DNA of 64,000 nucleotides, from contig NZ_JBDODP010000013.1 in NCBI RefSeq assembly GCF_044582135.1, positions 19,315 to 83,314 of the forward strand, given 5' to 3'. A program made the translations under genes and the position numbers. The stretch is from Guyparkeria sp024636755. GTDB lineage: Bacteria; Pseudomonadota; Gammaproteobacteria; Halothiobacillales; Halothiobacillaceae. Shown one piece after another: positions 53,683 through 63,088 of the stretch (within the stretch, counting starts at the first letter, position 1; each line of letters opens with the position of its first letter). Under the pieces are notes generated by a model, which ran no database searches, had not been told where the DNA came from, and saw only the letters and a program-made list of their open reading frames with translations.

Positions 53683-53712
53683 AAAAAAAGCCAGGCTAGC
53701 GCCTGGCTTTCA
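53683..53712. terminator. Bidirectional terminator between nadB and pal
   Basis: AAAGCCAGGC (53687-53696) pairs with GCCTGGCTTT (53701-53710) around TAGC. The 7-A run on the left and T-rich sequence on the right allow termination from both convergent genes. Confidence 0.9.
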
Positions 53713-53754
53713 TCTTTCTGGTCGGGCTTGCCCCGACCTGACAGATCGAATGGC

Positions 53755-54282
53755 CTATTGGCCGTATTCGATTACCGCACGGCGGTTCTTCGCCCAAGCG
53801 GATTCACCACTGCCATCCACGGCCGGTCTCTCTTCACCGTAGCTGACGGTGTCGATCTGGCTTGAAGAGACGCCGTAGGAGAGCAGCACGTCACGAACGG
53901 CATTGGCACGCTTCTCACCCAGCGCGATGTTGTACTCACGGCTGCCGCGCTCGTCGGTGTGACCTTCGACCACCACTTCGCGGTTGCCGTTTTCCTTGAG
54001 GAAGTCGGCATTGGCTTGCAGCATAGGCTGATACTGGCCGGCAACCGAGTACTCATCGAAGCCGAAATAGACCACACGCTCACGCTCGACCGGCTGACCT
54101 TCGTACAGCTCCGACTCGCTCATACCACCAGCGCCATACATGCCGGTGCTTTGTGCACCATCGGCCGAAGCGGAGTCGGCTCCAGCGTCACCGCCAGCAC
54201 CCGGCCCAGAATCCGGCGTGGAGCTACATGCCGACAGAACCACGGCCAGCGCACCGACAGAAGCTAGATAGGACCAACGCAT
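53755..54282 (-). CDS. pal: Peptidoglycan-associated lipoprotein (Pal/OmpA family)
   Basis: The 175-residue lipoprotein has lipobox LSAC (Cys19), a Gly/Ser-rich linker, and an OmpA-like domain with VYFGFDEYSV, GHTDERGSREYNIALGEKRANAV and YGEERP. It anchors the outer membrane to peptidoglycan. GGAG lies 8 bases before the ATG. tolB is not upstream, so it is either a relocated pal or a second Pal-like lipoprotein. Confidence 0.92.
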   Translation of the reverse strand: MRWSYLASVGALAVVLSACSSTPDSGPGAGGDAGADSASADGAQSTGMYGAGGMSESELYEGQPVERERVVYFGFDEYSVAGQYQPMLQANADFLKENGNREVVVEGHTDERGSREYNIALGEKRANAVRDVLLSYGVSSSQIDTVSYGEERPAVDGSGESAWAKNRRAVIEYGQ

Positions 54283-54478
54283 AATTCGATCTCCTTGAAT
54301 TTGGAATACTTAAAATCAACACGAGACTGAGAAAACAATATCACAGCACTCGACCACCAGAACCGTGTCAGGTTGCTGCGGTGTGACTGGCATATGGCAA
54401 CCCGGTTCCCGAAACAGATGGGCTTTTTTGCTTGAACGCCACACAACATGTTGCATATCAGCAACAACGGATCCCGGC
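54283..54478. other. Intergenic region between pal and tRNA-Ser
   Basis: There is no gene. It is AT-rich near pal, where its minus-strand promoter should lie. It contains a palindrome CAACATGTTG (about 54444-54453) overlapping a second inverted repeat TGTTGC / GCAACA, both of unknown role. Confidence 0.45.
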
Positions 54479-54508
54479 TTGACACCAGCCGGCCCGATCG
54501 CGGAAGAT
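54479..54508 (+). promoter_or_regulatory. Promoter of the tRNA-Ser gene
   Basis: A perfect -35 TTGACA (54479-54484) is followed after 18 bases by GAAGAT (54503-54508). The start would fall about 5 bases before the mature tRNA, and the stretch between is GC-rich, as in stringently controlled stable-RNA promoters. Confidence 0.65.
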
Positions 54509-54519
54509 GCGCGGGCTTC

Positions 54520-54610
54520 GGAGGGTTGGCAGAGCGGTTGAATGCACCGGTCTTGAAAACCGGCAAGGGTTAATAGCCCTTCCAGGGTTCGAATCCCTGA
54601 CCCTCCGCCA
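54520..54610 (+). tRNA. tRNA-Ser (anticodon UGA)
   Basis: The 91-base gene includes an encoded CCA end. The acceptor stem GGAGGGT pairs with ACCCTCC; the anticodon arm CCGGTCTTGAAAACCGG has anticodon TGA. A long variable arm (class II) and the T-arm CCAGGGTTCGAATCCCTGA follow. The discriminator is G. It is followed by a terminator. Confidence 0.98.
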
Positions 54611-54627
54611 CCAGATCGGTCAAATGA

Positions 54628-54649
54628 GACACCTCCGGGTGTCTTTTTT
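54628..54649 (+). terminator. Terminator after tRNA-Ser
   Basis: GACACC pairs with GGTGTC around TCCG, followed by six T residues (54644-54649). It ends the tRNA transcript, so the acyl carrier protein gene 98 bases later needs its own promoter. Confidence 0.9.
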
Positions 54650-54746
54650 GTTTTTGAGCCAGCCCACGCCGCCACCGTCGGTGGGTCTCGTTCCAGGGAT
54701 TGGATCGAAACACGCTCGACAACGGTGCGCTTACAGGAAGGAATGC

Positions 54747-54983
54747 ATGCAGGCACTGGAACTCATCCGCACCGGCATTGCCGAAAACACGGACATTAAC
54801 CCAGCCGCCGTGGCCCCCGCCAGCCGGCTCGATGAGCTCGGCATCGACTCGTTCACCCTGCTCGAACTGATCTTCACCCTCGAGGAACGAATGGAAATTG
54901 AACTGGGAAGCGACGTCGGTACGCCGGAAACGGTCCAGGACCTGATCGACATCCTTCAGCCCCATTTGCCCACCGATGGCTGA
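54747..54983 (+). CDS. Acyl carrier protein 1 of the polyene-type cluster
   Basis: The 78-residue ACP has phosphopantetheine Ser35 in ELGIDSFTLLELI. Start ATG 54747 has AGGAAG at 54735-54740. It is first gene of a ten-gene plus-strand cluster and corresponds to ApeE or ApeF of aryl polyene clusters. It overlaps the ketosynthase start by 8 bases. Confidence 0.88.
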   Translation: MQALELIRTGIAENTDINPAAVAPASRLDELGIDSFTLLELIFTLEERMEIELGSDVGTPETVQDLIDILQPHLPTDG

Positions 54984-56241
54984 ATCCCGTCGCCAATCGC
55001 GGGTGGTCGTGACCGGCCTTTCGATTCTCGACCCGCTCGGTGGTAATACGAACGCGGTATTTGAGCGCGCCGCGGCCGGCCAGTCCAGTGTCCGCCTGTT
55101 TCGCTACGGTGACGAGACGATCGGCGGCTGCACGCCTGCCGTTTACTTCGACCCGATCGACTTCGAGACGCGACTCGGTAAGGCAACCTGCCGCAGTACC
55201 GACCCTTTCGCACGCCTGGCCCTGCTGGCCACCGACGAGGCCTGGCAGCAGGCACAATTGTCGCAATCAGCCGATGCCCCCAATCCGCGCGCCGGGGTCC
55301 ACTGGGGCACCGCGCTCGGGGGCATCAACACCTTCGAGAACGGTTACCGCGCCTTCTGGAAGGAGGGACGCAAGCGACTCTCGCCGATGTCCGTGGTCAT
55401 GGGCATGAACAACGCCGCCGCCTCGCAGATCGGTATCCGCTACGGGCTGGGCGGGCGGTCCGTGACCCACAGCGTCGCCTGTGTCTCGGCCGCCATCGCC
55501 ATCGGCGAAGCCTACGAGCGCATCCGCGACGGCGAGATGGACCTGATGGTCGCCGGCGGCTCGGACCTGCCTCTCGGGGTCGGGGTGCTGCGAGCCTGGG
55601 ATGCGATGCACATGCTCGCCCCAGGCGACGAGGGCAATGCCCACCGGGCCTGCCGACCATTCCACCCAGATCGCCGCGGGCTGGTGCTAGCCGAGGGCGC
55701 GGCCTGCCTGGTGCTCGAATCACTGGAACACGCCCAGCGCCGCGGCGCGCCCATCCTGGCTGAACTGGCCGGCTACGGCGCCTCCAACGACGCCAACCAC
55801 GTCGTCCGGCCGGACCAGCGCGGACAGGTACGAGCCATCCAAGCCGCGCTGACCGATGCCAAGCTTGCCCACGATGCCATCGGTTATATCAACGCGCACG
55901 GCACCGCGACGACGGAGGGCGATGCCATCGAGGTCCGCGCCATCCGCGAGGCCTTCGGTGACACCCGGGCCGAACGGCTGCCAGTCAGCGCCACTAAGGC
56001 CGTCCATGGTCATGCGATGGGCGCGACCGGTGCAATCGAGGCGGCCCTGACCGTCCTGGCACTACAACAGGGTAAACTCCCGCCCACCGCGCATCTCGAT
56101 CGGCTCGATCCGGCCTGCGAGGGGGTCGACCACGTGCGGGGCGAGGCACGTCCGGCCCCGGATATCCGAGCGGCGCTGTCGAACTCGTTCGCATTCGGCG
56201 GCAGCAATGCCGTGCTGGCCTTCACGCGCACCGACGCTTGA
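54976..56241 (+). CDS. Beta-ketoacyl-ACP synthase (FabF-like) of the polyene-type cluster
   Basis: The 421-residue ketosynthase has a complete Cys-His-His set: Cys169 in THSVACVSAA, His308 in INAHGTATTEGD and His344 in KAVHGHAMGATGA. It therefore looks catalytically active rather than a chain-length factor. It would extend an ACP-bound chain with malonyl-ACP. Its position between two ACP genes differs from the usual APE order, where ketosynthases come at the end. Confidence 0.9.
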   Translation: MAESRRQSRVVVTGLSILDPLGGNTNAVFERAAAGQSSVRLFRYGDETIGGCTPAVYFDPIDFETRLGKATCRSTDPFARLALLATDEAWQQAQLSQSADAPNPRAGVHWGTALGGINTFENGYRAFWKEGRKRLSPMSVVMGMNNAAASQIGIRYGLGGRSVTHSVACVSAAIAIGEAYERIRDGEMDLMVAGGSDLPLGVGVLRAWDAMHMLAPGDEGNAHRACRPFHPDRRGLVLAEGAACLVLESLEHAQRRGAPILAELAGYGASNDANHVVRPDQRGQVRAIQAALTDAKLAHDAIGYINAHGTATTEGDAIEVRAIREAFGDTRAERLPVSATKAVHGHAMGATGAIEAALTVLALQQGKLPPTAHLDRLDPACEGVDHVRGEARPAPDIRAALSNSFAFGGSNAVLAFTRTDA

Positions 56242-56288
56242 CTTGCCGCCCCCTTATTCACTGACACACCGATAGACCAACTCAAACG

Positions 56289-56570
56289 ATGACCGAAAGC
56301 CACGACAACAGCATCGATGCCCTGATCCCCGAGGTTGCCGCCGAACTGGTGGAGGCCCTGAACCTCGACGAGACCCCCGAGGAAATTGATCCGGACGAAC
56401 CATTGTTCGGTGACGGATTGGGCCTGGACTCCATCGACGTGCTGGAAATCGCCCTGGTCGTTTCGCGGCGCTACGGTTTGAACCTGCGTTCCGACGACGA
56501 CCGAAACGAGCAGATCTTCGCCTCGCTACGTGACCTATGCCGCTTCATCGCCGAGAACCGGACCAAATAA
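56289..56570 (+). CDS. Acyl carrier protein 2 of the polyene-type cluster
   Basis: This 93-residue ACP has Ser48 in GLGLDSIDVLEIALVV and an acidic N-terminus. It resembles ApeF-type carriers. Its 3' end overlaps the next gene by 34 bases in another frame. Confidence 0.9.
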   Translation: MTESHDNSIDALIPEVAAELVEALNLDETPEEIDPDEPLFGDGLGLDSIDVLEIALVVSRRYGLNLRSDDDRNEQIFASLRDLCRFIAENRTK

Positions 56571-57235
56571 CCGGCGATTCCACCGGCACGCAACTCCGTG
56601 GCTGGCTGATCGGCGCCATGGTGGCGCTCAACGTCGTGTTCGCCCACCTCTTTGCCGGGCCGGATCAGGTCTCCCTTGCCCAGGCGGCGCTGGCGGTCAC
56701 ACCGCTGGGGATCGTCGTCCTGATCCTGACCCTTCCGCATTCGAACCCACTTGGCCGCCTGATTACCCTGGTCGGGCTTTCGCTGCTGGTGCCGGGCATC
56801 GCAATCATCCTGCACGACCGTGTCTCGCTGCTTTACCTGCTGGAACATCTGGCGGTCCACATCGCGCTCGCCGCCTTTTTCCTGGCCAGCCTGCGAGCGG
56901 GACGAATGCCCGCCTGTACGCGTTTCGCCGAACAGGTGCACGACTCCATGTCCCCGGCGCTGAACCACTACACCCGCCAGGTTACCTGGGCTTGGGGACT
57001 GTTTTTTGTCCTCAATGGCGCCTTTTCGGTGGCCCTGATGGCGCTTGCCGGCCCCGCCATCTGGGCCGATTACGCCGTCTATGCCACCTTCCCGCTCGTC
57101 GCGCTGATGTTCGTACTCGAGTACCTGGTACGACTGCAGGTCTTGCCACGCGAGGATCTCTCCAGCCCCTGGAGTGCGGTGATCGCCTATCGCCGCCACG
57201 TCCGCGAAGCCGCCGAACGACGGAGTCAGCCATGA
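56537..57235 (+). CDS. COG4648-type membrane protein (ApeG-like)
   Basis: The 232-residue protein has about six membrane helices and the conserved-looking VHDSMSPALNHYTRQVTWAWGLFF segment of the COG4648 family found in APE clusters. Function is unknown; it may anchor the synthesis complex or handle the lipid product. The start lies inside the ACP2 gene and the stop overlaps the ligase ATG. Confidence 0.82.
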   Translation: MPLHRREPDQITGDSTGTQLRGWLIGAMVALNVVFAHLFAGPDQVSLAQAALAVTPLGIVVLILTLPHSNPLGRLITLVGLSLLVPGIAIILHDRVSLLYLLEHLAVHIALAAFFLASLRAGRMPACTRFAEQVHDSMSPALNHYTRQVTWAWGLFFVLNGAFSVALMALAGPAIWADYAVYATFPLVALMFVLEYLVRLQVLPREDLSSPWSAVIAYRRHVREAAERRSQP

Positions 57236-58680
57236 GCGACGCCATGGCCGACTGCATCTCGCTGGTACCCGACGGCAACCTCGACCGGGTGCTGCTCCTG
57301 GACGGTGAGAACCACTGGACCGTTGCCGACGTGCTGGCCAGCGCCCAGGAATTGCAGCAGGCACTCGGCGCCCTGCCCACCCCGGTCAGGCACCTGGTCA
57401 ATCTTGCCGGCCGGCGCGACCAGTTTCTGGTGGGCCTGGTGGCCGGCATTCTCGGGGCACAGGTCAGTCTCATGCCCTCGACCCGCGGCCGTGGTGCCAT
57501 TCAGGACCTGCTCGCAGATCACCCCGATACCGTCATACTCCACGACAACGACGCGCCGCTCGAGCCGACCCTGGCCGCCTGCGGTCCACACCTGGCCATC
57601 CCGCCCTTGCGCCGGGCGAAATCGCAAGGCGAGTGCGTTTCCCAGGTCCCCCGGATTCCCACCAGACAGCTCATCGCACGGGTATTCACCTCGGGCACCA
57701 CCGGCAAACCCAAGGGCCATGACAAGCACTGGGGACGACTGGTCGCGAACGCCCGGGTCGCCGCCGACGCCCTGACCGCGCACCACCGGATCACGAGCAA
57801 GGCCCAGCGCGGCCCACTTGACGGTATTCACCTCCTCGGGACGGTGCCCTCCCAGCACATGTACGGGTTCGAGTCGCTGATCCTTGCCGCACTCTGCGGT
57901 GGTGCAACTTTATCCGTCGACCAACCCTTCTTCCCCGGGGATATCGCCGCCTCGCTGGCCGAATTGCCATCGCCGCGCATGCTGGTGACCACGCCCTACC
58001 ACCTGCATCACCTGCTCGCCTCGGAATGTGCCCTGCCACCCTGCGAGCATATTCTGTGTGCCACGGCACCGCTCGAGCTCACGCTTGCCACCCACGCCGA
58101 GCAGACGCTGGGCGGGGTGCTCCAGGAAATCTACGGCTCCACCGAGACGGGCCAGATCGCCGTGCGCCAACCCACCCAAGGCGCCGACTGGCAATTGATG
58201 GAGGGTGTTCGCCTCAAGGAGACCGCCAGTGGTGGGGTGATTGCCTCTGGAGGCCATATCGAACGTCCCGTGTGTCTGGGCGACTGCCTCGAACGAGTGG
58301 ATGAGCGCCACTTCCGGCTGATCGGCCGGCTTGCCAATCAGGTAAACATTGCCGGGAAACGCAGTTCGATCGAGTATCTGAACGCCACCCTGCGGGCGAT
58401 CGACGGTGTGAAGGACGGCTTTTTCTTTCATCCACGCTCGACCAATGCCGAGGGCCGCCAGCCGGAGCGATTGGCCGCGGTGGTATGTGGTCCGGGACTG
58501 TCCGCCGACTCGGTTCGCCGCGCCCTGCGTGAACGACTCGACCCGGTCTTTCTGCCCCGCCCCCTGTTGCTCGTCGAGCAGATGCCGGTCAACGCCACCG
58601 GCAAAGTCACGCGGGATGCGCTGGACGCCCTGTTGACCGACAGCAACGATTCCGACCTCCAACAACGGGATGCGAGCTGA
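57232..58680 (+). CDS. AMP-dependent acyl-ACP/CoA ligase (ApeH-like)
   Basis: This 482-residue adenylating enzyme has the P-loop FTSGTTGKPKGH, EIYGSTETGQIAVR (motif A5), LGDCLERVDERHFRLIGR (A7/A8), and Lys in VNATGKVTRDAL (A10). It probably activates the starter acid, in APE pathways an aryl acid such as 4-hydroxybenzoate or coumarate type, and loads it on ACP. ATG 57232 overlaps the previous stop; a longer frame to 56530 is an artefact over the membrane gene. Confidence 0.88.
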   Translation: MSDAMADCISLVPDGNLDRVLLLDGENHWTVADVLASAQELQQALGALPTPVRHLVNLAGRRDQFLVGLVAGILGAQVSLMPSTRGRGAIQDLLADHPDTVILHDNDAPLEPTLAACGPHLAIPPLRRAKSQGECVSQVPRIPTRQLIARVFTSGTTGKPKGHDKHWGRLVANARVAADALTAHHRITSKAQRGPLDGIHLLGTVPSQHMYGFESLILAALCGGATLSVDQPFFPGDIAASLAELPSPRMLVTTPYHLHHLLASECALPPCEHILCATAPLELTLATHAEQTLGGVLQEIYGSTETGQIAVRQPTQGADWQLMEGVRLKETASGGVIASGGHIERPVCLGDCLERVDERHFRLIGRLANQVNIAGKRSSIEYLNATLRAIDGVKDGFFFHPRSTNAEGRQPERLAAVVCGPGLSADSVRRALRERLDPVFLPRPLLLVEQMPVNATGKVTRDALDALLTDSNDSDLQQRDAS

Positions 58681-59030
58681 TGAACGCGCCCAGCACCTTC
58701 TTGGCCGAGTGGACCCCGTCAGCGCAGACACCCGTGTTCGCCGGGCACTTCCCGGGCAACCCCCTGCTGCCCGGCAGCATGCTCCTCGATTGGGCCGTAT
58801 CCGCGTACGCCCACGCGAATCATCGCCGTGTCTCGGATTGCAGCGTGCGACAGGCACGCTTTCTAGCACCCGCGCGCCCGGATGTGCCGCTTCGACTGGA
58901 GCATCAGCCCGCCCGGCGCGACCGCACGCGTTTGCAGGTCATGGCAATGCCCGCCAACGGTGAGCCTTACGTCGTGCTGGACGTGCTGCTCGACCCACCC
59001 CGTCGCGATGCCGAAGAGGTAGGGCCGTGA
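58680..59030 (+). CDS. Hotdog-fold 3-hydroxyacyl-ACP dehydratase (ApeI/FabZ-like)
   Basis: The 116-residue protein has the FabA/FabZ-like signature AGHFPGNPLLPGSMLLDWA with catalytic His23. It would dehydrate 3-hydroxyacyl-ACP to the trans-2-enoyl form, giving the conjugated double bonds. It corresponds to ApeI. The ATG overlaps the ligase stop (TGATG). Confidence 0.85.
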   Translation: MNAPSTFLAEWTPSAQTPVFAGHFPGNPLLPGSMLLDWAVSAYAHANHRRVSDCSVRQARFLAPARPDVPLRLEHQPARRDRTRLQVMAMPANGEPYVVLDVLLDPPRRDAEEVGP

Positions 59031-60022
59031 GCCAGCCCGATTCAGAACCCACCCAGTGGCATGCACGCCGGGAACGGGGGCACACTGCGCTGATCCGGTT
59101 GATGGTGTTCCTTTCGCTGCGCGTCGGTCGACGGATCAGTCGTCTGCTGCTCACTCCCATCAGCCTCTACTTCCTGTTGTTTGTCCCGGCCGCCCGACGC
59201 GCCAGTCGGGACTTTCTGCATCAAGTTTATGGCCGACCGCCGCGCCTGGGCGAGATCTACCGTCATTTCCATGCGTTTGCCAGCACCATCCACGACCGGG
59301 TGTTCTTTCTCAGCGGACGCTTCGATGCGTTCGAGATCGAGGTGGAAGGCGGTGAGCAGTTCGAACCACCCGAGTCGGCGATCCTCGTCGGGGCGCATTT
59401 CGGAAGCTTCGACGTCCTGCGGGCCATGGGTCGTGTCGAGCGCGATCTGTCCATCAGCATGATGATGTACCCGGAGAACGCCCAAAAGATTCAGCGCGTG
59501 TTGGCGGCCATCAACCCGGAGCGGGCGCGTGACATCATTCCACTCGGGCAAATCGACTCGATGCTCGAAGCCAGCGCTCGCCTCGACCAGGGGGAACTGA
59601 TCGGCATGCTTGCCGACCGCAGCTTGGGCGGCGACCCGATGGGCACCCGCCCGTTTCTCGGGCGCCCGGCGGGTTTTGCCGTCGGCCCCTTTCGCATGGC
59701 CGCGATCCTCCGCCAGCGCCTGCTGTTGATGGCGGGCATCTACCTTGGCGACAACCGCTACCGGATTCACTTCGAGCCATTGGCCGATTTTCGCGAGGTG
59801 CCTCGACGTGAGCGCTCGATGGCCGTCGAGGCCGCCATGGATCGCTACGTCGAACGCCTTGAGGTGCTGGTGCGCGATCATCCCGACAACTGGTTCAATT
59901 TCTTCGACTTCTGGGCAGGCGCCCGGGACGACCCGGGACGGGAAACCAACTTGCAGGGAAACGTGTCCCCGACGAGTGACTCAGACGAGTCCCCGTCCAC
60001 CAAGGCCTCACCCAAGGAGTGA
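59027..60022 (+). CDS. Lysophospholipid/lipid A-type acyltransferase (ApeD/COG4261-like)
   Basis: This 331-residue protein of the LpxL superfamily has HX4D in GAHFGSFDVLRA (His124, Asp129), a GMLADRSLGGDPMG segment and one N-terminal membrane stretch. In APE clusters such proteins attach the polyene to a glycerolipid or sugar. Here it is not fused to a glycosyltransferase. The start GTG 59027 overlaps the previous stop (GTGA). Confidence 0.85.
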   Translation: MSQPDSEPTQWHARRERGHTALIRLMVFLSLRVGRRISRLLLTPISLYFLLFVPAARRASRDFLHQVYGRPPRLGEIYRHFHAFASTIHDRVFFLSGRFDAFEIEVEGGEQFEPPESAILVGAHFGSFDVLRAMGRVERDLSISMMMYPENAQKIQRVLAAINPERARDIIPLGQIDSMLEASARLDQGELIGMLADRSLGGDPMGTRPFLGRPAGFAVGPFRMAAILRQRLLLMAGIYLGDNRYRIHFEPLADFREVPRRERSMAVEAAMDRYVERLEVLVRDHPDNWFNFFDFWAGARDDPGRETNLQGNVSPTSDSDESPSTKASPKE

Positions 60023-60024
60023 TC

Positions 60025-60642
60025 ATGACCCTGTCGATCTGCCGACGTTTCGCCGTCTTGCTCCCGTTGATGCTGCCCCTCCCGACGTACGCCATGGACA
60101 TTGAGGAGCTCGCCACCGCGCTGGCCGATCGTGGCGCGGACAGTACGGACTACCAGCAGACGCGCTATCTCGGCATTCTGGACGAGCCACTGGAATCCAG
60201 TGGCCGGCTCTCCTTCGAGCCCCCCGATCGGCTCGTTCAGGCACAACGTGAGCCCGAGGCACGCACCCTCACGCTCGACGGCGAGCAACTGACGTTCGAG
60301 GCCGACGGTCGCCGACGGGTCGTGCAACTGGATGATTCGCCCGAGGGTGCCGCGTTCGCCGACAGCCTGCGCGGCATCCTTAACGGTCGGATCGACGTGC
60401 TGCGCGAGGACTACGAGCTGGTCCTGAGCGAACGCCCGGGCGATGGTTGGCGATTGAACCTGTTGCCACTACGCGATGAACTGGCCGAGCGTATTCGGCG
60501 CATCGAGGTGATCGGACAGATCGAGGCCGGTGTGGCCGATGTCGAGCGATTGACGCTGGAATTCGCCAACGGCGACCGCAGCGTGATGCAACTCGGCCAG
60601 CATGGGAAACCCCCGCAGGATGACGGGTCCACGTCACCGTGA
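60025..60642 (+). CDS. LolA-like outer membrane lipoprotein carrier (ApeL-like)
   Basis: The 205-residue periplasmic protein has a signal peptide (about residues 1-23, ending PTYA) and a LolA-like fold pattern: SGRLSFEPPDRLVQ, LTFEADGRRRVVQLDD and late LTLEFANGDRSVMQL. It likely ferries the lipid product across the periplasm with the MMPL exporter. ATG 60025 has AAGGAG upstream at 5-base spacing; GTG 60019 is less likely. Confidence 0.8.
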   Translation: MTLSICRRFAVLLPLMLPLPTYAMDIEELATALADRGADSTDYQQTRYLGILDEPLESSGRLSFEPPDRLVQAQREPEARTLTLDGEQLTFEADGRRRVVQLDDSPEGAAFADSLRGILNGRIDVLREDYELVLSERPGDGWRLNLLPLRDELAERIRRIEVIGQIEAGVADVERLTLEFANGDRSVMQLGQHGKPPQDDGSTSP

Positions 60643-63077
60643 GTCCACGCCTCAATCATGCCCTGGTCCTCGGCCTGTGGCTGACGGTCGTGCTGCTGGC
60701 CATCTACTCGATCACACAGACGCGCTTCACGGCGGACATGTCTGCCTTCCTGCCGGCCTCGCCCAGCCCGGAGCAGCAACTGCTGGTGGATCAACTCCAG
60801 CAAGGCGCGGTCTCGCGCACCTTCCTCGTCGGAATCGAGGGCGGCACAGGTGAGCAGCGGGCCGAGGCCAGCCGGCAACTGCATGCCAACCTGGTCGATG
60901 ACCCCAGCTTCGCCGCAATACAAAACGGCGATCGGGCCCACCACGAGCGGGCCCGGCAGTTCCTGTTCGAGCACCGCTATCTGTTGAGCCCGGCCATCGA
61001 TCCCGAGCGGTTCTCCGTCGAGGGGCTGACCCGGGCGATCGGCGAGTCGATAAGCGATCTCAACTCGCCGTTGGGTGACGTCACCCGCGAGCTCTTCCCG
61101 CGCGATCCCACCGGTGAAATGCTGGCGTTGCTCGACCGCCACGATTCGAGCACCGGCCCGGCTGGCCCGGCTCGGTGCTGTGGCGTCTGGTCCTCGGACG
61201 ATCAGTCGACCATGCTGCTGGTCGCGCAGGCGAGTGCGTCTGGCTCCGACACCGACGGGCTGGCGCGTGCCGCTCAACGCATTCAAGCCTCCTTCGATAC
61301 GATCCGGCACGACATCGACCCGTCCCTGAACCTGGTGCTGGCCGGCTCACCGATGTTCGCCATCGAGACACGGGACCGCATCAAGGCCGAGGTCACCCTG
61401 TTCACGACCATTAGCGTGATCCTGGTGGCGCTGGTGCTGCTGCTCGCCTATCGCTCGCTGCCCGTCCTGCTAGCCGGGCTATTGCCGGTGGGTAGCGGGG
61501 TGGCTGTCGGCATTGCGGCGGTCGGATTGGGGTTCGATCAGGTACACGGCATCACGATCGGTTTTGGCACTGCCCTGATGGGCGAGGCGATCGACTACAG
61601 CATCTACTACTTCGTCCAGTCACGGCAGGCAGGCGTCAACAAGGCCGAACCAGATCACCAACCCGGGCACCCCGGGGCCGGCCAACGTGCCTGGCTCCGG
61701 GACTACTGGCCCACCGTGCGCCTTGGCCTGGTCACCTCGTTGATCGGTTTCGCCGCCCTGCTCTTCTCCGGCTTTCCGGGGCTGATGCAGATCGGGCTTT
61801 ATGCAATGACCGGCCTGCTCACCGCGGCCTTGGTCACGCGCTACGTGCTGCCGATATTAGGACCTCGATTGCCCCGCGCGGACATCGCCGGGCTGGGTCG
61901 TTGGCTCGAGCGCCCGGTGGCCGGGATGCGACGCTTGCGACCGGTCGCCATGTTGCTTGGCGCTCTGGCCGTGATCGTGCTTGTTTTCCAGCAGGATGGG
62001 CTCTGGCGGGACACGCTTTCCGGGCTCGCCCCGATCAACCCCACGCTCGAAGCCGCCGACTCGCGCCTGCGTGAGGGACTCGGCGAGCCGAGTCCCCGTC
62101 ACCTGATCGTGGTAAAGGGCGAAGACCGCGAGGCCGCGCTACGCGGGGCCGAGCGAGTTGCCGCGATACTGGACCAGCAGGTCGAGGATGGCCTGCTCGC
62201 CGGCTATCGTGCGCCGACCGAGACACTGCCCTCATTGGCCACCCAACGCGCGCGTCAGGCGGCCCTGCCGGCTGGCAAGGAACTGGCGCAACGCCTTGAC
62301 CAGGCACTGGCCGGCCTGCCGGTATCACCCGACCGGCTACAAGGCTTCGTCGATGACGTCGTAGTGCAGAAAAACGCGGCGGCGATCGAGCTGGCGGATC
62401 TCGAGGGCACGCCCCTGTGGCTCGCGGTCTCCGGGCAATTGCCATCCGAGCAGGCGACAGGTCAAACCGTGGCCGTCATCACCCTGCAAACCGACACCGT
62501 CGGCCCGCAGGCATTGGCGGGGCTGCGCGAGGCGATCGCCCCGGTCGAATCCGCCGTGCTGATCGACCTGCTAACGGAATCGAATCGACTCTACGCCCGC
62601 TACCTCAACACCACGCTGACCGTGTCATTGGCAGGCGCCGCGGCAATCATCCTGTTGCTCCTGCTCGTCCAGGCAAGCCCCCGGCGCACGTTGCGCACCC
62701 TGCTGCCGATCACGCTCGCGGTTCTGCTGGTGGTGGCTGGGCACGCTTTATTTGGCGGGCAATTGACCCTGCTGCACCTGGTCGGCTTGCTGCTGGTCGC
62801 GGCGATCGGCTCGAACTACGCCCTGTTCTTCCAGCCGCCAGGCGATGGCAAAGTCGACGGCGACGGTAACGGGCTGGATGCGCGCACGCTGGCCTCGTTG
62901 ACGCTGGCAACGACCACCACCGTCTGCGCCTTCGGTGTGCTGGCGTTCTCGTCGGTGCCCGTGCTGCAGGCCATCGGGGCGACGGTGGCCCCGGGGGCGC
63001 TCGCCGCCTGGCTGCTGGCCGCGATCTTCGCCGACCCGTCCACCCGCCCTGTGTCGGCGATGAAGAAACAACCCTGA
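60639..63077 (+). CDS. MMPL/RND-family exporter (ApeM-like)
   Basis: This 812-residue RND-type transporter has two repeats, each with one large periplasmic domain and a helix bundle (about residues 260-385 and 655-790). GFGTALMGEAIDYSIYYF resembles the family's proton-relay helix. In APE/xanthomonadin clusters the COG4258 exporter moves the polyene lipid out of the inner membrane. The start GTG 60639 overlaps the LolA-like stop. Confidence 0.88.
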   Translation: MSPRLNHALVLGLWLTVVLLAIYSITQTRFTADMSAFLPASPSPEQQLLVDQLQQGAVSRTFLVGIEGGTGEQRAEASRQLHANLVDDPSFAAIQNGDRAHHERARQFLFEHRYLLSPAIDPERFSVEGLTRAIGESISDLNSPLGDVTRELFPRDPTGEMLALLDRHDSSTGPAGPARCCGVWSSDDQSTMLLVAQASASGSDTDGLARAAQRIQASFDTIRHDIDPSLNLVLAGSPMFAIETRDRIKAEVTLFTTISVILVALVLLLAYRSLPVLLAGLLPVGSGVAVGIAAVGLGFDQVHGITIGFGTALMGEAIDYSIYYFVQSRQAGVNKAEPDHQPGHPGAGQRAWLRDYWPTVRLGLVTSLIGFAALLFSGFPGLMQIGLYAMTGLLTAALVTRYVLPILGPRLPRADIAGLGRWLERPVAGMRRLRPVAMLLGALAVIVLVFQQDGLWRDTLSGLAPINPTLEAADSRLREGLGEPSPRHLIVVKGEDREAALRGAERVAAILDQQVEDGLLAGYRAPTETLPSLATQRARQAALPAGKELAQRLDQALAGLPVSPDRLQGFVDDVVVQKNAAAIELADLEGTPLWLAVSGQLPSEQATGQTVAVITLQTDTVGPQALAGLREAIAPVESAVLIDLLTESNRLYARYLNTTLTVSLAGAAAIILLLLLVQASPRRTLRTLLPITLAVLLVVAGHALFGGQLTLLHLVGLLLVAAIGSNYALFFQPPGDGKVDGDGNGLDARTLASLTLATTTTVCAFGVLAFSSVPVLQAIGATVAPGALAAWLLAAIFADPSTRPVSAMKKQP

Positions 63078-63088
63078 GGTATGCCCCC

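Noticed and set aside
56530..57231. N-terminal extension of the AMP-ligase back to 56530
   Set aside because: It runs out of frame across the membrane protein gene and is Arg/Pro-rich noise; the ATGA overlap at 57232 gives the proper start.
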